Below are positions 1 to 8,661 of a DNA stretch of 64,000 bases, piece by piece; within the stretch, counting starts at the first letter, position 1; every line of letters starts with the position of its first letter. Below the pieces are notes generated by a model that ran no database searches, was not told where the DNA came from, and worked only from the letters and a program-made list of their open reading frames with translations. Made by a program: the position numbers and the translations under genes. The stretch covers positions 2,897,001-2,961,000 of the forward strand of contig NZ_JACHMI010000001.1 in NCBI RefSeq assembly GCF_014207985.1, given 5' to 3'. This DNA comes from Nonomuraea rubra (GTDB lineage: Bacteria > Actinomycetota > Actinomycetes > Streptosporangiales > Streptosporangiaceae).

Positions 1-346
1 CGGTGAACGCCGTCTTGTCGAAGTCCGCCAGCCGGCCCGCGAGGGCCGCGCCGAGCATCCTGGAGCGGTGGCTCAGGCAGACCGCACTCCACCCGAGCAA
101 CAGCAGCCGATCGGGGCCCGTCTCGGTGTGCCAGCCCGCCAGCCGCAGCTCGCGGGCCATCCGGTGGTAGAAGCGCCAGCGGTGGCCGGGGTCGTCCAGC
201 CAGACCTGGACCCCGCCGAGCGGCAGGCCGGCGACGTGTACGCCGGCTCCCGCGACGGGCCCTGCCACGCGTGCGCAGATGCGCTGGACCACTCGCTCCT
301 GACCAGGGACGGCCGGGCCGTCCAGGAAGGTCGAATCCATGGTCAC
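1..346 (-). CDS. Unknown protein, N-terminal fragment (runs off window start)
   Basis: An open frame reads leftward and is cut by the window edge, leaving about 115 residues. It starts at GTG 346, nine bases after a GGAGG ribosome site; an ATG at 340 lies two codons inside the frame. The visible part has a mixed alpha/beta composition, with a segment reading GVQVWLDDPGHRWRFYHRMARELRLAGW, shortened here to its core WLDDPGHRWRFY, and no signal peptide or membrane helix. I do not recognise a family. It is divergent from the XRE regulator gene, so the two share about 220 bases of upstream DNA and may be co-regulated. Confidence 0.55.
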   Translation of the reverse strand, partial: MTMDSTFLDGPAVPGQERVVQRICARVAGPVAGAGVHVAGLPLGGVQVWLDDPGHRWRFYHRMARELRLAGWHTETGPDRLLLLGWSAVCLSHRSRMLGAALAGRLADFDKTAFT

Positions 347-475
347 GTCCGGCCACCTCCTCGCAGGGGATCTCTCCAGAACCCTGAGACTGTTAAGCCA
401 CAGTTACCACGTGAACCGATAGTCCGCTTCTGCAGGGGGCTATGTCAACTGACAGTTTGCGCATAAGTTGATACC

Positions 476-506
476 TGCCTGCGTGGCAGAGCTTGCCCGC
501 ATGGCA
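476..506. promoter_or_regulatory. Two TGCC-N5-GGCA dyads, candidate operators
   Basis: TGCCTGCGTGGCA (476-488) and TGCCCGCATGGCA (494-506) are two copies of the same 13-base dyad, centred 18 bases apart, in the divergent region between the gene at 1-346 and the XRE regulator. A TTGACA hexamer on the minus strand (443-448) could be a -35 box for the leftward gene. XRE regulators usually bind short dyads of this kind next to their own gene. Autoregulation is inferred. Confidence 0.4.
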
Positions 507-569
507 GGGGACAGTGGGGCTCGCGTCCCTTACGCTGGACAATGTTCACGGGCGGCTAGGAGGTGTGCC

Positions 570-1826
570 GTGGCGAACTTCGCCGAGCGGCTCGATCTCG
601 CGCTGACCAAGCGCGGCTTCACCGGCGCGCAGGTCGCCTCCGCCCTGACGGAGGCCGGCATCCCCATCACCCGCGCCTACGTCAGCCAGCTGCGCACCGG
701 CAAGCAGACCAACCCGACGCTCCAGGTGCTCAGGGCGCTGGCGTCCTGCCTGCAGGTGAGCGTCGGCTGGCTGGTCGGCGACGACTACCTCGAGTCCGGC
801 TCGGTGGAGGACCTGCAACTGCGCGCGGCCACGATCGGTCTGTCCGCCTCCGGGCTGTCGGAGGGCTCGCTGGCCGTGCTGCGCGGCGTGGTCGAGCTGG
901 CCCGCAAGGCCGAGGGGCTGCCCGAGGAGCCCGAGCCGACGTCCGACATCCCCGAGGCGGTCGCGCCGCTGAGCGGCCCGCAGCGCCGGGCCCTGGGCAA
1001 GCGGCTGCACGGCCTGCGCCTGTCCGCGCAGCTCTCCGTCGAGCAGGTCGAGACCGCGATCGGCAGGGGCGCGGCCGCGATCCCCGCCATCGAGGAGGGC
1101 CGCATCGCGCCGGCGCCCATCACCGTCGAGCGCCTGCTGACCGTCTACGGCGTCTCCGTGCCCCCCATCCGCGAGTACGTGCTCTCGCTGGCCAGGGGCG
1201 AGCGCGAGGCCGCCTGGTACGACGCGCAGTCGGTGCCCGTCTGGCTGGCCACCGGCTACGCCCTGGAGGGGCGCGCCACGGTCATCCGCACCTACCACAA
1301 CCAGTTCGTCCCGCCGCTGCTGCAGACCGAGGAGTACGCCAGGGCCGCCATCACCGTGGCCGGGCCCGCGACGCTCGGGCAGCAGACGGTGGAGGAGGCG
1401 CTCGCGCTCGTGCTGGCCCGCCAGGAGGCCGTGCCCCGCGACAACGGCGTGGTGTTGTGGGCCGTGATCGACGAGAGCGTGCTCACCCGCTCGATCGTCG
1501 GGCAGCACGTCCAGCTCCGCCAGCTCGACGTGCTGATCGAGCACGCCAAGCGGCCCAACGTCTCGCTGCACGTGGTGCCGATGGAGGACCCGGCGTACGT
1601 GCCGCGCACCGGCCCGTTCACGCTGTGGCGCTTCACCGAGGCGTTCGAGCCCGACATCGCCTGCGCCCACGGCATCGAGTCCGACGCGCTGATCACCGAG
1701 GCGGGCGCCGTGGAGGCCTTCCATCAGGCGTTCACCAAGCTGTCGGTGACGACGACCACCCGCGACGAGACGTTCGAGCTGCTCAATTACCATCGCGAAA
1801 GGCTTTCGCGTTCGCTGGGTATTTGA
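570..1826 (+). CDS. XRE-family regulator with two HTH domains and DUF5753
   Basis: A DNA-binding regulator of 418 residues. Residues 1-72 form an XRE helix-turn-helix resembling the N-terminus of mycobacterial EspR (SQLRTGKQTNPTLQVLRAL, then WLVGDDYLE). A second XRE-type HTH follows at about 135-205, and the rest is a DUF5753 domain (AAWYDAQ, then QFVPPLLQTEEYARA), as in Scr1/BldB-associated regulators. Usual DUF5753 proteins carry one HTH and about 280 residues, so this is a longer two-HTH version. The start is GTG 570, seven bases after AGGAGG; the frame stays open upstream but has no ribosome site there. Typical DUF5753 regulators sit next to a small DUF397 gene; none is seen here. Two dyads upstream are candidate self-operators. 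Confidence 0.85.
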   Translation: MANFAERLDLALTKRGFTGAQVASALTEAGIPITRAYVSQLRTGKQTNPTLQVLRALASCLQVSVGWLVGDDYLESGSVEDLQLRAATIGLSASGLSEGSLAVLRGVVELARKAEGLPEEPEPTSDIPEAVAPLSGPQRRALGKRLHGLRLSAQLSVEQVETAIGRGAAAIPAIEEGRIAPAPITVERLLTVYGVSVPPIREYVLSLARGEREAAWYDAQSVPVWLATGYALEGRATVIRTYHNQFVPPLLQTEEYARAAITVAGPATLGQQTVEEALALVLARQEAVPRDNGVVLWAVIDESVLTRSIVGQHVQLRQLDVLIEHAKRPNVSLHVVPMEDPAYVPRTGPFTLWRFTEAFEPDIACAHGIESDALITEAGAVEAFHQAFTKLSVTTTTRDETFELLNYHRERLSRSLGI

Positions 1827-1998
1827 TCTCTCCGCTGGTTTGTACCAACGAATGGTTACGTAGGTATATCCATAATCAATGGCTTTTGTGGTTGTCTTTC
1901 GCCGCGGGGCGAGGATCATATGGTCTGGGTCATCGAGTGGGGTCCGAAAGGATCAGCTTTTCCCGAGATAGTGGGCGAGGGGAAAGGGGTAACACTCA

Positions 1999-2829
1999 AT
2001 GCGTCAGCGTGCCATCCGAAACCTGGCGATGCTGGAGATGACCCAAGCGCGTGCCACTCGCATTCTCGACGCCGCCGCGGGCGGGAAGAACAACTTCGTG
2101 GCGGACCGGGATGTCATCCGCCGTTATGATCAGGCCGCGCCCATCACGACGACGGCCGCCAGGGCCGTACTTGAATATTTGCGCCGTGTGGTCCGTCATC
2201 TGGCGAGCGAAGGCGTGGACCAGTTCGTGATCGTCGGAAGTGGCGTACCGAGCGGCCTGCCACCGGGCAGGCAGTTGCACGACGTGGCCCGTGACGCCCT
2301 GCGCGCCTCGGTGCCGCGCGTGGTCTACGTGGAGAACGACCCCATGGTGCTGGCCGGAGCGAGGGCGACCATCGAGCCCGTCACCGACCTCGTCCGCGTC
2401 GTAGAGGGCGACGTGCGCGAGATCGACGACCTCCTCGACGACCGGGTGCTGCAGACGTTCCTCGACTGGGACCGGCCGATGGCCGTGCTGCTGCTGTCCA
2501 CCCACAGCCTGAACGACGACGAGTACTTCCATTACGTGATCAAGCGGATCCGGCAGGTGGTCCCGGAGAGGAGTTACCTGTCGGTCATGCAGACCACGTT
2601 CGACGCCGTTCCGGCGGAGCTGCTGCCGGCCATTCACGACCTGCTGGCCATGACGCTGCCGGGCCAGGCGATTCGCACCAGGGAGGAGGTAGAGGCGTTG
2701 CTCGAAGGTCTGGTGCTGGTAGAGCCGGGGCTGGTGTGGGTTCCGGAATGGCAGCCCGACCACGACACCGCCTGCGCCGATCAGCCCAGCGCGTCGGGGA
2801 ACTACGGCGCCGTGGCCCGGGTCCCCTGA
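1999..2829 (+). CDS. SAM-dependent methyltransferase, Methyltransf_19 (DUF574) family
   Basis: This 276-residue protein has the hallmark start of the family (ARATRILDAAAGGKNNFVAD, the usual ARvyDyllGGkdnfaaDR) and a Rossmann-type core with VVYVENDPMVLAGARA at the SAM-binding acidic strand. The family is abundant in Streptomyces and relatives, and its substrates are mostly unknown. GGGG 10-13 bases upstream precedes the ATG. The 172 bases between this gene and the XRE gene are noticeably AT-richer than the surroundings and probably hold its promoter. The gene converges on the MFS transporter gene with six bases between the stops. Methyl transfer is inferred from the fold; the target cannot be told. 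Confidence 0.85.
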   Translation: MRQRAIRNLAMLEMTQARATRILDAAAGGKNNFVADRDVIRRYDQAAPITTTAARAVLEYLRRVVRHLASEGVDQFVIVGSGVPSGLPPGRQLHDVARDALRASVPRVVYVENDPMVLAGARATIEPVTDLVRVVEGDVREIDDLLDDRVLQTFLDWDRPMAVLLLSTHSLNDDEYFHYVIKRIRQVVPERSYLSVMQTTFDAVPAELLPAIHDLLAMTLPGQAIRTREEVEALLEGLVLVEPGLVWVPEWQPDHDTACADQPSASGNYGAVARVP

Positions 2830-2835
2830 CGTCTG

Positions 2836-4428
2836 TCACGCCTGGGAGGCCGCGGTTCCGGCCGGCGCGCCGGCCGGGCCCTTGGCCGGCTCGACCCCGA
2901 ACACGAGCACCGCGACCACGGCCAGTACGAGGGGCACCGCCCCCAGCAGCGCCGTCATCCCGATGGACGGGGCCGCCGCGCCCGCGACCAGCACGCCGGT
3001 CACGGCCACGCCGCCGAACTTGCCGACGCCCGCGGACAGCCCGGAGCCGCGCGAGCGCACCCGGGTCGGGTAGATCTCGGAGCTGTAGGCGGCCAGCACC
3101 GCGGCGATCGCCGCCGTCCCCACGATCGGCCCGGCCAGCAGCAGGTAGAGCCAGGTGCGGTCCTGCGCCAGCGTCTCGCCGGAGAACGACAGCACCACCA
3201 GCGCCGCCCCCACCAGCGCCGAGAGCACCACGATCGTCTTCTTGGCGCTCCACAGGCCGTACATGGCGGCCGAGATGAAGATCAGCGGCAGGCCCAGCAG
3301 CGTCGAGTCCGCCAGCGCCCGGTCGGCGGCGGACTGGTCGAGGCCGAGGCTGCGCAGGTTCGACGGGATCCAGAGCTGGAAGCCGTACGTGACCAGGCCG
3401 ATACTCAGCCCCAGGATCACCACCGCCACCGTCAGCCCGGTGAACGGCGCCCGGAACAGCCGCGAGTACCCGCCCTCGTGCTCGTCCTGGACCCGCTCGA
3501 CGTCGGACCCGGAGGTGAGCGCCGCGCCGTACCTGGCCATGATCGCGTGGGCCTCGGCGTCGCGGCCGTAGGCCAGCAGGAAGCGCGGCGACTCGGGGAT
3601 GAACCGGTTGAGCAGGATCAGGAAGACCCCCGTGGGCAGGCCGACCAGCCACAGCACCCGCCAGGAGTACTCCGGAGCCAGCGTGGCCGACAGGAAGCTC
3701 GCCAGCAGGTAGGCGATGGCCAGGTTGCCGCCGATGAGCACCATGACCCAGCCCTTGTGCCGGGGCGGGATCGTCTCGGCCAGCAGCGAGAACGCGATCG
3801 GCAACATGCCGCCAGCGCCCAGTCCCATGGCCAGGCACATGGCCAGGTTGCCCTCGAAGCTGGGCATCACGCCGCAGATGGCGGTGCCGATGAACAGCAC
3901 GCCCGCGTACAGGATGGACGGCTTGCGGCCGATCCTGTCGCCCAGCCAGCCCCACAGCAGCGAGCCCAGCACGGTCCCCGTGAGACCGAAGAGCGGCAGC
4001 AACGCCACCGGCACGTCGCCGCCCGGGTTGAGCGGGGACTTCAGCCCGTACTCCGCGACCATGCCGGGGGAGACGAACCCGAGCGTGATCGGCTTCATGG
4101 CGTCGATCACCACGGCGACCGACATGACCACCACGAGCCCGAGGTGCGCCGGGCGCATCTTCTGGTCGTCCAGCGCGCGCACCCGCACCTCGGCCGCCGG
4201 CCTGGCGGTGAACGCGCCCGGCGGCACCAGCCCCCACGCGGTCACGACCAGCCCCGCGACGATCAGCACCATGCCGACCGTCATCGGCAGGTCCATCGGC
4301 ATCCCGGCCAGCCGGTAGCCCATCTCGGCGCTGTGCAGGTACATCGGCAGGTGCAGCACGACCCCCGCCACCGTGGCGAGCGTGCCCAGCCAGAAGTACA
4401 GCGGGCGTGCCAGCGCTACGCCGCCCAT
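2836..4428 (-). CDS. MFS transporter with two extra N-terminal helices
   Basis: A 530-residue major facilitator. Two hydrophobic helices (about residues 10-30 and 45-67) precede a standard 12-helix core. The core shows motif A (GWLGDRIGRKP) after its second helix and the PESPRFLL motif before the central cytoplasmic loop, as in sugar- and aromatic-acid-type porters. Most MFS porters have about 400-450 residues and 12 helices, so 14 are predicted here. ATG 4428 is chosen because GGGGGGAT lies just upstream and it falls after the stop of the preceding gene. It is last in a leftward operon with a small membrane protein and an FAD oxidoreductase, so it may move that enzyme's substrate or product. 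Direction and substrate are unknown. Confidence 0.85.
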   Translation of the reverse strand: MGGVALARPLYFWLGTLATVAGVVLHLPMYLHSAEMGYRLAGMPMDLPMTVGMVLIVAGLVVTAWGLVPPGAFTARPAAEVRVRALDDQKMRPAHLGLVVVMSVAVVIDAMKPITLGFVSPGMVAEYGLKSPLNPGGDVPVALLPLFGLTGTVLGSLLWGWLGDRIGRKPSILYAGVLFIGTAICGVMPSFEGNLAMCLAMGLGAGGMLPIAFSLLAETIPPRHKGWVMVLIGGNLAIAYLLASFLSATLAPEYSWRVLWLVGLPTGVFLILLNRFIPESPRFLLAYGRDAEAHAIMARYGAALTSGSDVERVQDEHEGGYSRLFRAPFTGLTVAVVILGLSIGLVTYGFQLWIPSNLRSLGLDQSAADRALADSTLLGLPLIFISAAMYGLWSAKKTIVVLSALVGAALVVLSFSGETLAQDRTWLYLLLAGPIVGTAAIAAVLAAYSSEIYPTRVRSRGSGLSAGVGKFGGVAVTGVLVAGAAAPSIGMTALLGAVPLVLAVVAVLVFGVEPAKGPAGAPAGTAASQA

Positions 4429-4438
4429 GGATCCCCCC

Positions 4439-4891
4439 TCACAACAGACGGCCACCCCGCAGCCGCCACTGGACGAACAGCACCCGCATGGGCCCGTTCA
4501 CGAACAGCCACTGGCCGAGCCACACGACCGTGAACATGACGGCGAACGCCCAGAAGGACACCGGCCCCTCGACCCCCGGCACCAGGTCCAGATCGAGCAG
4601 CACCCACATGAGCAGCCCCTCCGGCACCGCCGTGAGCAGCCCGAACAGCGTCGGCCAGTCCTTGTCCCAGCGGAACTGCATCAGCAGGTGGTACAGCAGC
4701 TCCCAGCCGAGGCCGGCGACGGCCACGGTCAGCAACATCACGAACGCGTCGCCGAAGGACATGGGCAGCACGAGCGCGAGCAGCGCCGTCAGCACCACCC
4801 CCACCGTGGCCAACACGAACAGCCGGGTCTGCACGCGCCCGGCCAGCGTCGGGATCAAGCCGGTCTCCTGTTCGCCGCCCACTTCATCCAT
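4439..4891 (-). CDS. Small four-helix membrane protein
   Basis: A 150-residue protein with four predicted membrane helices (about 27-45, 49-70, 84-103 and 112-135) and conserved-looking charged and aromatic loops (LYHLLMQFRWDKDWP). I do not recognise a named family. Its start overlaps the 3' end of the FAD oxidoreductase gene by 37 bases and its stop lies ten bases before the MFS start, so the three are almost certainly co-transcribed and translationally coupled. It could be an accessory subunit of the transporter or a membrane anchor for the oxidoreductase; both are inference. Confidence 0.7.
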   Translation of the reverse strand: MDEVGGEQETGLIPTLAGRVQTRLFVLATVGVVLTALLALVLPMSFGDAFVMLLTVAVAGLGWELLYHLLMQFRWDKDWPTLFGLLTAVPEGLLMWVLLDLDLVPGVEGPVSFWAFAVMFTVVWLGQWLFVNGPMRVLFVQWRLRGGRLL

Positions 4892-6372
4892 TGCGACACC
4901 GACCTGACCGGCCCCAGCCCCTTGCAGAACCCCCGCCTGGCCAGGTCGTCGGCGATGTCGAGGGCCGCGGTCTGCATGCCGAGGAAGCTGTCCACGGCCA
5001 GGAAGTGGTTACCCGCGGTGGCGGCGCCCGAGGCGTACAGCCTGCCGTCGCCGTTCTCCGTGCCCAGCACCTCGAAGTTCGGTCCGACCTGGAGCCTGCC
5101 CGCCTTGTTGGGGCGGGCGCCGCCGTGCTGCAGCAGGTCGGCCAGCACCCGGTGCTCCGGCATGTCGGCCTCCAGGCCGGTGCAGTCGATGATGAAGTCG
5201 GAGACGTACTGCATGGCGGCCGAGCCGCCGCTGCGGGTGTGGGTGACCAGCCGGCCGTCGGGCGCCTGGTCGATGCGCTCCACGACGGCCTGCACCGGGT
5301 GGTACCAGCTTCCCTGCCTGGCCCGGCGCATCTGCTCCTGCCAGCGGGCCAGCTTCGGTGTGGTGGTGCCGGCGACCAGCGCGGCCAGCCGGGCCCGCCG
5401 CTCCGGCGGCGCCTTGCGGAACTGCGCCTTGAGCTGGCCGCCGAACGCCGACTTGGGCATCGTGAACGCCTGGTACGCCCACCCGTCGCCGCCCTTGCGC
5501 CGCATGAACGCGTGCGGCCCGTGGGTGCCCGTCACGTACGTACGGAACAGGTGCACGATCTGCGTCTGCAGGCCGTACCGCTCCCTGTCGTCCATGAGGC
5601 GCTGCAGCACCCGCGAGGCCACGATGCCGGCGCCGCGCACGACCACCACGCCCGGACGCTTGCTGAGCTGGTCGTAGACGTGCTCGTGCGGCTCGTACGC
5701 GTTCACCACGCGGTACCGCTCGTTGCGCCGCTGCCGGAACTCCTGGAGGTCGTCGAGGAACTTCAGCCCCGGATACCCCACGGCCAGGTGCACGTACCGC
5801 GAGCGCAGCACCACCCGCTTGGTCGGCCCGCTCCCGGCGGGCGGCGTCAGCACGGTGAAGTAGCCGCCGCCCAGCCGTTTCCTGACCATGCGGACCTGTC
5901 CCTTGGCCAGCATCTCCCAGTAGCCGATGCGGTCGGCCTCGCGCTGCACGGTCCGCATGACGAGCGCGGCGCGCGGGCTGTAGAAGTCGGTGCCGATGGG
6001 CTCGGTGAACACCTGGAACAGCGGCCCGATGGAGCGCTCCTGCCAGGCCTCCTGCACCGCGTACGAGGGGAAGCCCCAGATGTTGTCGGGCCGCGCGCCC
6101 GCGTCGGAGCGGATGCGCTCGTGCGCGGGCAGCTGCGAGACCCGCGTCAGGTACTCCCAGGTCTGCCAGGGGGAGTCGCTGGTCGAGAGCACCCGCATGG
6201 CGGAGGTGGCCACGCCGCGGATGCGCAGCACGTCCAGCAGCGTGAAGGAGCCGAGGCCGCCGCCCACCGAGACCAGCGGCATGTCATAGATCGGGATGCC
6301 CGCCGACTCCACCAGCCCGTCGGCCCAGACGGAGGAGTGCAGTAACTCCGGCGTCAGATCTCCCCATGGCAC
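4855..6372 (-). CDS. FAD/NAD(P)-binding oxidoreductase
   Basis: A soluble protein of about 505 residues with two dinucleotide-binding signatures. An N-terminal FAD-type strand-turn (PLVSVGGGLGSFTLLDVLR) lies near residue 30, and a second Rossmann-type turn (VVVVRGAGIVASRVLQRL) in the middle. It ends with a FAD-closing segment (LYASGAATAGNHFLAVDSFL) as in monooxygenase-like flavoproteins. The start is uncertain: GTG 6372 leaves 31 bases after the upstream gene, but the ribosome site is weak and the first glycine-rich strand begins only near 6290. It sits in the operon DUF4253 protein, oxidoreductase, membrane protein, MFS transporter. A hydroxylating or dehydrogenating role on a transported small molecule is plausible but not shown. 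Confidence 0.75.
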   Translation of the reverse strand: MPWGDLTPELLHSSVWADGLVESAGIPIYDMPLVSVGGGLGSFTLLDVLRIRGVATSAMRVLSTSDSPWQTWEYLTRVSQLPAHERIRSDAGARPDNIWGFPSYAVQEAWQERSIGPLFQVFTEPIGTDFYSPRAALVMRTVQREADRIGYWEMLAKGQVRMVRKRLGGGYFTVLTPPAGSGPTKRVVLRSRYVHLAVGYPGLKFLDDLQEFRQRRNERYRVVNAYEPHEHVYDQLSKRPGVVVVRGAGIVASRVLQRLMDDRERYGLQTQIVHLFRTYVTGTHGPHAFMRRKGGDGWAYQAFTMPKSAFGGQLKAQFRKAPPERRARLAALVAGTTTPKLARWQEQMRRARQGSWYHPVQAVVERIDQAPDGRLVTHTRSGGSAAMQYVSDFIIDCTGLEADMPEHRVLADLLQHGGARPNKAGRLQVGPNFEVLGTENGDGRLYASGAATAGNHFLAVDSFLGMQTAALDIADDLARRGFCKGLGPVRSVSQWMKWAANRRPA

Positions 6373-6403
6373 GAAAGCTAAAGGTAGCGTAAAACCCGGA
6401 CTT

Positions 6404-7222
6404 TCAGTCCCACCAGAAGGACCATGCGTGACGGCCCGTGATCTGGGCGGCGTACCCCTGCAGATCACCCGGCCCCTGCACCACGTTGTCGGGGCAGAAC
6501 GCCCAGTGCTCGGCCGCCACGTGCAGCGCGTGCTCGTGATCGGCAGGCGGCGCCGCCACGCTGAGCTCCAGCGTGTTGAACCCGACGCCCACCACCCGCG
6601 CGCCGAACCGGTCCTCCCAGCTCCGCACCACCGCCGCCATCGGCACCATCCACTCGTTGTGGTGCAGCGCCCCCTGCCAGCCCATCACCGCCAGCGCGTC
6701 CGCGCCCCGGCCCGCCGCTACCAGGCCGAGCGGCATGCCCCTGGCCGCCAGCTCGCCCGCCAGCCAGTCGGCGACCGCCCCGGGGTCGGCCTTCAGCACC
6801 CCCGGAGCCGCCAGGCCCGGGCAGATCGCGCCGTACGGCTCCAGCTCCTCCAGCGCGTCGGGCGGCATCTGCGCCACCCACTCCTGCCACACCTCCGCCA
6901 TGAAGCCCTCGGCGGTGAAGTGGTCGATCTGGCGGGGGTCGTCCGGCACGATCTGCCCCACGCTCCAGGGCTGCGCCGACTCGTCCAGCAGCAGCGGCCA
7001 CAGGCCGCTGTGCGCGTGCCACTCGCGCAGCAGCGTCCAGTCCGCGCCGGCCACCGGCTCGTCGCTCATCCAGAACGCCGGCCGCGCCGGCACCCCCTGC
7101 CCGGTGTAGCCGGGATCCGGCCAGACCACGTCACCGGGAGGCAGGGCCACGGGCAGCCGGCGCCCCCTGCCGCCGTCGGCGAACAGGGGGCCCAGCTCGC
7201 GTGGCAGCCGATGATCGCTCAT
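6404..7222 (-). CDS. DUF4253 domain protein
   Basis: A 272-residue soluble protein. The C-terminal half has the DUF4253 pattern: an AVMGWQGALHHNE-like strand, an RFGARVVGVGFNTLELSV segment, a histidine-rich AAEHWAFCPDNV stretch and the terminal WSFWWD. DUF4253 is common in actinomycetes and has no established function. It is first in a leftward run of four genes, with 31 bases before the FAD oxidoreductase start, and is divergent from a HAD hydrolase gene. There is no signal peptide or membrane segment. Confidence 0.8.
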   Translation of the reverse strand: MSDHRLPRELGPLFADGGRGRRLPVALPPGDVVWPDPGYTGQGVPARPAFWMSDEPVAGADWTLLREWHAHSGLWPLLLDESAQPWSVGQIVPDDPRQIDHFTAEGFMAEVWQEWVAQMPPDALEELEPYGAICPGLAAPGVLKADPGAVADWLAGELAARGMPLGLVAAGRGADALAVMGWQGALHHNEWMVPMAAVVRSWEDRFGARVVGVGFNTLELSVAAPPADHEHALHVAAEHWAFCPDNVVQGPGDLQGYAAQITGRHAWSFWWD

Positions 7223-7333
7223 GCCCTACCGTTCCGATACCGAATCCTGTCTCGGAGATGGTAGTGCCGCCGGTCGTCCCGGTACCTGTGGCGGGCGCCC
7301 CCGGGGTGCCGGTGTGGGGCAGAATGCTGTTCT

Positions 7334-7912
7334 GTGCTCCTCTTCGACGCGGTTCTCACCGACTTCGACGGCGTGCTGCGCCACTTCGACCACGCCGCCC
7401 AGGCCGACATCGAGGCCCGCTACGGCCTGCCCCTGATGAAGACGGCCTTCGACCCCGAGCTGATCCTGCCGCCGACGCTCGGCCACGTCACCGAGGCGCA
7501 GTGGGCGGAGTCGATCGTGGCGGCGCTCGGCGGCGACGAGCGCGCGCGGCAGGCCGTGGCCGAGTTCATCGAGATCGGCTTCTGGGTGGACGAGCAGGTC
7601 AAGGAGCTGCTGGCCAGGGCGCAGGAGCACGTGCCGGTGATCATCGTGACCAACGCCATGGACACGCTGGAGGAGCACATCGACCGGCTCGGGCTGACGT
7701 ACTTCGCCGACGACGTGGTCAGCAGCGCCAGGGTCGGCGTGGCCAAGCCCGACCCGCGCATCTACGAGATCGCCGCGGAGCGGGCCGGGGCCGAGCCCGG
7801 GCGCTGCCTGTTCGTCGACGACCGGCTGCCGAACGTGGAGGCCGCCAGGGCGCTTGGCATGACCGGCATCCACTACCGGACCTTTCAGGATCTGGCGGCC
7901 GTGCTGGGCTAG
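7334..7912 (+). CDS. HAD-superfamily hydrolase (HAD-IA type)
   Basis: A 192-residue HAD hydrolase with all four motifs: the nucleophile DFDGVL near residue 10, VTNA (motif II), KPDPRIY (motif III lysine) and FVDDRLPNVEAA (motif IV). These predict a magnesium-dependent phosphatase acting on a small phosphorylated metabolite. The start is GTG 7334; no Shine-Dalgarno precedes it and an AGAATG hexamer lies eight bases upstream, so the message may be leaderless. Its 3' end overlaps the convergent tenA gene by four bases. A TenA neighbour hints at thiamine-related phosphate chemistry, but that is only proximity. Confidence 0.85.
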   Translation: MLLFDAVLTDFDGVLRHFDHAAQADIEARYGLPLMKTAFDPELILPPTLGHVTEAQWAESIVAALGGDERARQAVAEFIEIGFWVDEQVKELLARAQEHVPVIIVTNAMDTLEEHIDRLGLTYFADDVVSSARVGVAKPDPRIYEIAAERAGAEPGRCLFVDDRLPNVEAARALGMTGIHYRTFQDLAAVLG

Positions 7913-8553
7913 CCGGCGGCCATGTCGAAGAAGGCCAGCTCCAGCTCCACGGCCCGGCGGAAGACGCCCAGCACCTCCCGGCGCCGCTCCTCGCCCAGCC
8001 CCTCGCCCAGCCGGTCGAGCTCCCCGCGCAGGAAGGCCACCCAGGCGCGGAACTCCTCGCCCTCGTGCAGCTCGATCCACTCCCGGTGCACGAAGCTCTC
8101 CGGCGGCGGCCCGGCCGCCCGCGAGGCCCAGCCGAGGTAGCACCACTCGGCCACGCACAGCACGGCGGCGATCAGCAGGTAGTCCTGCGACACCCGCACC
8201 TCGTCCATGAGCCGCCTGAACGCCGCCGTCACCGGCTCCAGCGGCACCTCGGTCCGCCCGCCCAGCTCGGCCAGCGCCCGGTGGAAGTACGTCTTCTCCT
8301 CGGTGGTCGCCACCTGCCCGAGGAACGTGCCGTACGGCACCCGCGCCTCGAACGTGTCGGCGGCGGCCACGGCCGCGCCGAGCAGTGCCGTGAAGGAGTC
8401 CACGAACTGGAAGTCCTGCTCCAGGTAGCGCCGCATGTCATCGCCGGCCACCGTTCCCTCGGTGATCGCCGTCGCGAACGGGTGCGTCACCACCGCCGTC
8501 CACTCGGGCTCGCACTGCTGCCTCAGCCACTCGCTGAACGTCTGCTCACTCAT
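7909..8553 (-). CDS. tenA: TenA-family thiaminase II / aminopyrimidine aminohydrolase
   Basis: A 214-residue all-helical protein matching TenA in length and motifs: the N-terminal LEQDFQFVDSF segment, LCVAEWCYLGWA carrying the probable active-site cysteine, FVHREWIELHEGEEF and a C-terminal FRRAVELELAFFD helix with the conserved glutamate. TenA enzymes hydrolyse degraded thiamine (amino-HMP salvage). The SD CCGGAG precedes the ATG. No thi genes are adjacent and I see no TPP riboswitch in the 108 bases upstream. It converges on the HAD hydrolase with overlapping stops. Some actinobacterial homologues are annotated as regulators, but no DNA-binding part is present here. Confidence 0.85.
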   Translation of the reverse strand: MSEQTFSEWLRQQCEPEWTAVVTHPFATAITEGTVAGDDMRRYLEQDFQFVDSFTALLGAAVAAADTFEARVPYGTFLGQVATTEEKTYFHRALAELGGRTEVPLEPVTAAFRRLMDEVRVSQDYLLIAAVLCVAEWCYLGWASRAAGPPPESFVHREWIELHEGEEFRAWVAFLRGELDRLGEGLGEERRREVLGVFRRAVELELAFFDMAAG

Positions 8554-8661
8554 GGCTCCGGACTCTAGAGGCTGTACCGCTGGATGGACCGCCGCCCCCT
8601 CGCCGTGCTGGGCGAGCTGCGCTTCTCGCCAGGCCAGGGGGCGGCGGCGGCAGAGCGCCTG

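Noticed and set aside
8554..8661. A possible TPP riboswitch before tenA.
   Set aside because: The region is short and I find no thi-box sequence or matching stems.
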